Origin: Candidatus Nomurabacteria bacterium
GTDB taxonomy: Bacteria; Patescibacteriota; Minisyncoccia; Phycocordibacterales; UBA9973
Direction: 5' to 3'
Assembly (NCBI GenBank): GCA_023267375.1
Contig: JAHFNJ010000008.1
Span: 1 to 37,012 of the forward strand
Length of the DNA stretch: 37,012 nt
The notes under the pieces were generated by a model. It saw nothing but the letters and a program-made list of their open reading frames with translations, did not search any database and was not told where the DNA came from. The position numbers and the translations under genes are program-made. This document shows positions 35,078-37,012 of this stretch, piece after piece; the first letter of the stretch is position 1; each line of letters starts with the position of its first letter.

Positions 35078-37012
35078 CTACAAACACGTAAGCGACGCAA
35101 TGCTGTCCCCGGGTCGAAGTTTCATGATAGACACACCTTGTGTCTGGCGGCCGAGTGATGGGATTGTCGTTAAATCAACTTTAATCACCTGCCCTTTCTT
35201 TGAAATTGCAATAAGTTCACCTTCTGCGCCCACAACTCGTCCAATGATGAGCTTGCCTGTTTTTGCAGTCACCTTTGCCGTCTTAATACCTGAACCGCCA
35301 CGCTTCTGCGTTTTGTACTCGCCTATTTTTGTTTTCTTACCTAAACCATGTTCACTCATCGTCAAAAATGCACGGTCTGTTTCCCCTTTCTTAATGAGAT
35401 CCACACCAATAACTGCATCGTTCTTTGAAAGTTTGATAGCGCGCACACCCCCTGCTGCTCGGCCCATCTCACGAATGTCTGCTTCTTTAAAGCGAATTGA
35501 TTGTCCTTCGGTTGTTCCCAAAATAACTTCATCAGCTTTTTCAACAAGCAATGCTGAAACGAGCGAATCACCTTTATCGAGACGGATAGCGATAAGACCA
35601 CTACGACGTACATCTTTGAAGCTCTCTGCAGACATTTTCTTTGCCACGCCTTTTTCAGTCACCAACATGAGCGACAGTACTTTTGATTTTGCCTCTTTTG
35701 GCATTGGCAAAATTGAAGTCACTTTTTCTTCATCACCAAGCGAGAGGAAGTTCATGATTGATTTTCCCTTGGTTGCACGTCGGCCCTCTGGAATATCGTA
35801 CATCTTTATTTGATACGCCTTGCCCATATTGGTGAAGAAAAGAAGATCACTGTGTGTGTTTGCAGAGACAAGCATAGTCACGAAGTCTTCTTCTTTGGTC
35901 TCAAGATCGATCACGCCGACACCACCGCGCTTCTGCGTGCGGTATTCAGACGGATCAGTACGCTTCACATAGCCACCAGCTGAATATACGAGCATTGATT
36001 CTTTTTCTGGAATCAAATCTTCATCGGAAATCTGTTTTACATCTCCTTTGACGATGCGTGTACGGCGGACATCAACGTATTTTTCTTTAATAGCGATAAG
36101 CTCATCAGCAACTGTTTTCAAAATCTTTTTCTTACTCGCCAAGAGCGCCTCAAGTTCTTTGATGAGATCTTGTTTTTCTTTCAATTCGAGTTCAACATTT
36201 TTGCGTTCAAGACCAGCAAGCTTCTGGAGTTTCATTTCCAAAATCGCAGCAGCCTGTAGATCGGAGAATTTAAATTCCTTCATTAAGTTCAACTTTGCTG
36301 TTGCGGTATCTTTCGATGCGCGAATAACCGAAATCACGCGATCAATATGATCGAGTGCTTTTTTAAGACCGAGCAAAATATGTTCACGCTCTTTTGCCTT
36401 GCGTAGATCAAATTCACTGCGACGACGGACAACAATCTGACGATGTTCGATAAATTCTTCGAGAATCGCCTTGAGCGACAAGGTCTGTGGTACGCCATCA
36501 ACGAGCGCCACCATGTTGAAATTGAAATTGGATTCAAGCTGTGTGTGCTTGTAGAGGTAGTTCAACACTTTCTGTGGATGCACCCCTGCTTTCAAGTCGA
36601 TAGCGATGCGGATATCTTTCGATGATTCATCGCGAAGACCTTTGATGCCTTCGAGCTTCTTTTCTTGCACCAGTGATGCAATCGACATAATCAAATCAGC
36701 TTTATTCACGCGATACGGAATAGAAGTGATAATGATCTGGAACGTGCCGCTTTTTTGTTCCACTATTTCCGCTTCTCCTCGACAAACAACACCGCCACGG
36801 CCAGTCGCATACGCATGCAAAAGATCACGTGCGCCGTACGCAATACCGCCAGTCGGAAAGTCTGGCCCTTTAATAAATTCAGTTAAGTCTTCAGTTGTTG
36901 CTTCAGGATTTTCAATAAGGTGTGCGCAAGCATCGAGAACCTCAGAGAGATTGTGTGGCGGAATGTTCGTCGCCATACCAACCGCGATACCGAGCGTTCC
37001 ATTCAAGAGAAG
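35078..37012 (-). CDS. gyrA: DNA gyrase subunit A (N-terminus outside window)
   Basis: GTLGIAVGMATNIPPHNLSEVLDACAHLIENPEATTEDLTEFIKGPDFPTGG plus C-terminal beta-pinwheel repeats; frame open to window end. Confidence 0.95.
   Translation of the reverse strand, partial: LLLNGTLGIAVGMATNIPPHNLSEVLDACAHLIENPEATTEDLTEFIKGPDFPTGGIAYGARDLLHAYATGRGGVVCRGEAEIVEQKSGTFQIIITSIPYRVNKADLIMSIASLVQEKKLEGIKGLRDESSKDIRIAIDLKAGVHPQKVLNYLYKHTQLESNFNFNMVALVDGVPQTLSLKAILEEFIEHRQIVVRRRSEFDLRKAKEREHILLGLKKALDHIDRVISVIRASKDTATAKLNLMKEFKFSDLQAAAILEMKLQKLAGLERKNVELELKEKQDLIKELEALLASKKKILKTVADELIAIKEKYVDVRRTRIVKGDVKQISDEDLIPEKESMLVYSAGGYVKRTDPSEYRTQKRGGVGVIDLETKEEDFVTMLVSANTHSDLLFFTNMGKAYQIKMYDIPEGRRATKGKSIMNFLSLGDEEKVTSILPMPKEAKSKVLSLMLVTEKGVAKKMSAESFKDVRRSGLIAIRLDKGDSLVSALLVEKADEVILGTTEGQSIRFKEADIREMGRAAGGVRAIKLSKNDAVIGVDLIKKGETDRAFLTMSEHGLGKKTKIGEYKTQKRGGSGIKTAKVTAKTGKLIIGRVVGAEGELIAISKKGQVIKVDLTTIPSLGRQTQGVSIMKLRPGDSIASLTCL

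Noticed and set aside
35100-35813. 237-aa plus-strand ORF
   Set aside because: Lies entirely antisense to gyrA; low-complexity Ser/Pro/Phe composition typical of a shadow ORF.
1-37012. Alternative genetic code (UGA reassigned, as in Gracilibacteria/SR1)
   Set aside because: UGA appears to act as a stop (e.g. miaA ends in TGA), long housekeeping ORFs are intact under code 11, and tRNA-Trp has the normal CCA anticodon.

Overview
The window looks like a ~37 kb piece of a Candidate Phyla Radiation / Patescibacteria (Parcubacteria-like) chromosome. This placement is inferred from compact housekeeping genes, a short IF-2, VirB2/TrbC-type pilin arrays and GIY-YIG ORFs beside tRNAs. The protein-coding content is mostly housekeeping: carB (partial), carA, dus, an ftsQ-like gene, serS, dprA, glmS, topA, rel, parB, miaA, rpmG (missed by the ORF track), clpB, a cysteine desulfurase, infB, rbfA, a PAP2 phosphatase, an SPFH-like protein, a five-gene pilin-like array with a lone solute-binding protein, a methyltransferase and gyrA (partial). 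There are nine tRNA genes, four of them tRNA-Leu isoacceptors. The unusual content is in the tRNA flanks. (1) Six of the nine tRNAs are followed by a short structured element. In five of these an inverted copy of that tRNA's own 3' end is clear and is interrupted by a hairpin whose stem differs in every copy; four of the five hairpin loops are CTGC (read on the tRNA's strand). After tRNA-Lys only an 8-nt inverted tag is clear. A conserved core follows, and at least three copies end in a degenerate direct copy of the tRNA 3' end. (2) Two tRNA-Leu genes are each preceded by a hairpin-interrupted copy of a tRNA-Leu 5' half and a GIY-YIG ORF that fills the gap almost exactly. (3) All nine tRNAs have 'CA' directly after the discriminator base rather than CCA. 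Together these suggest a tRNA-targeting, hairpin-based element family, possibly linked to GIY-YIG nucleases, that I do not recognise as a described system. No database search was possible, so novelty is unproven.
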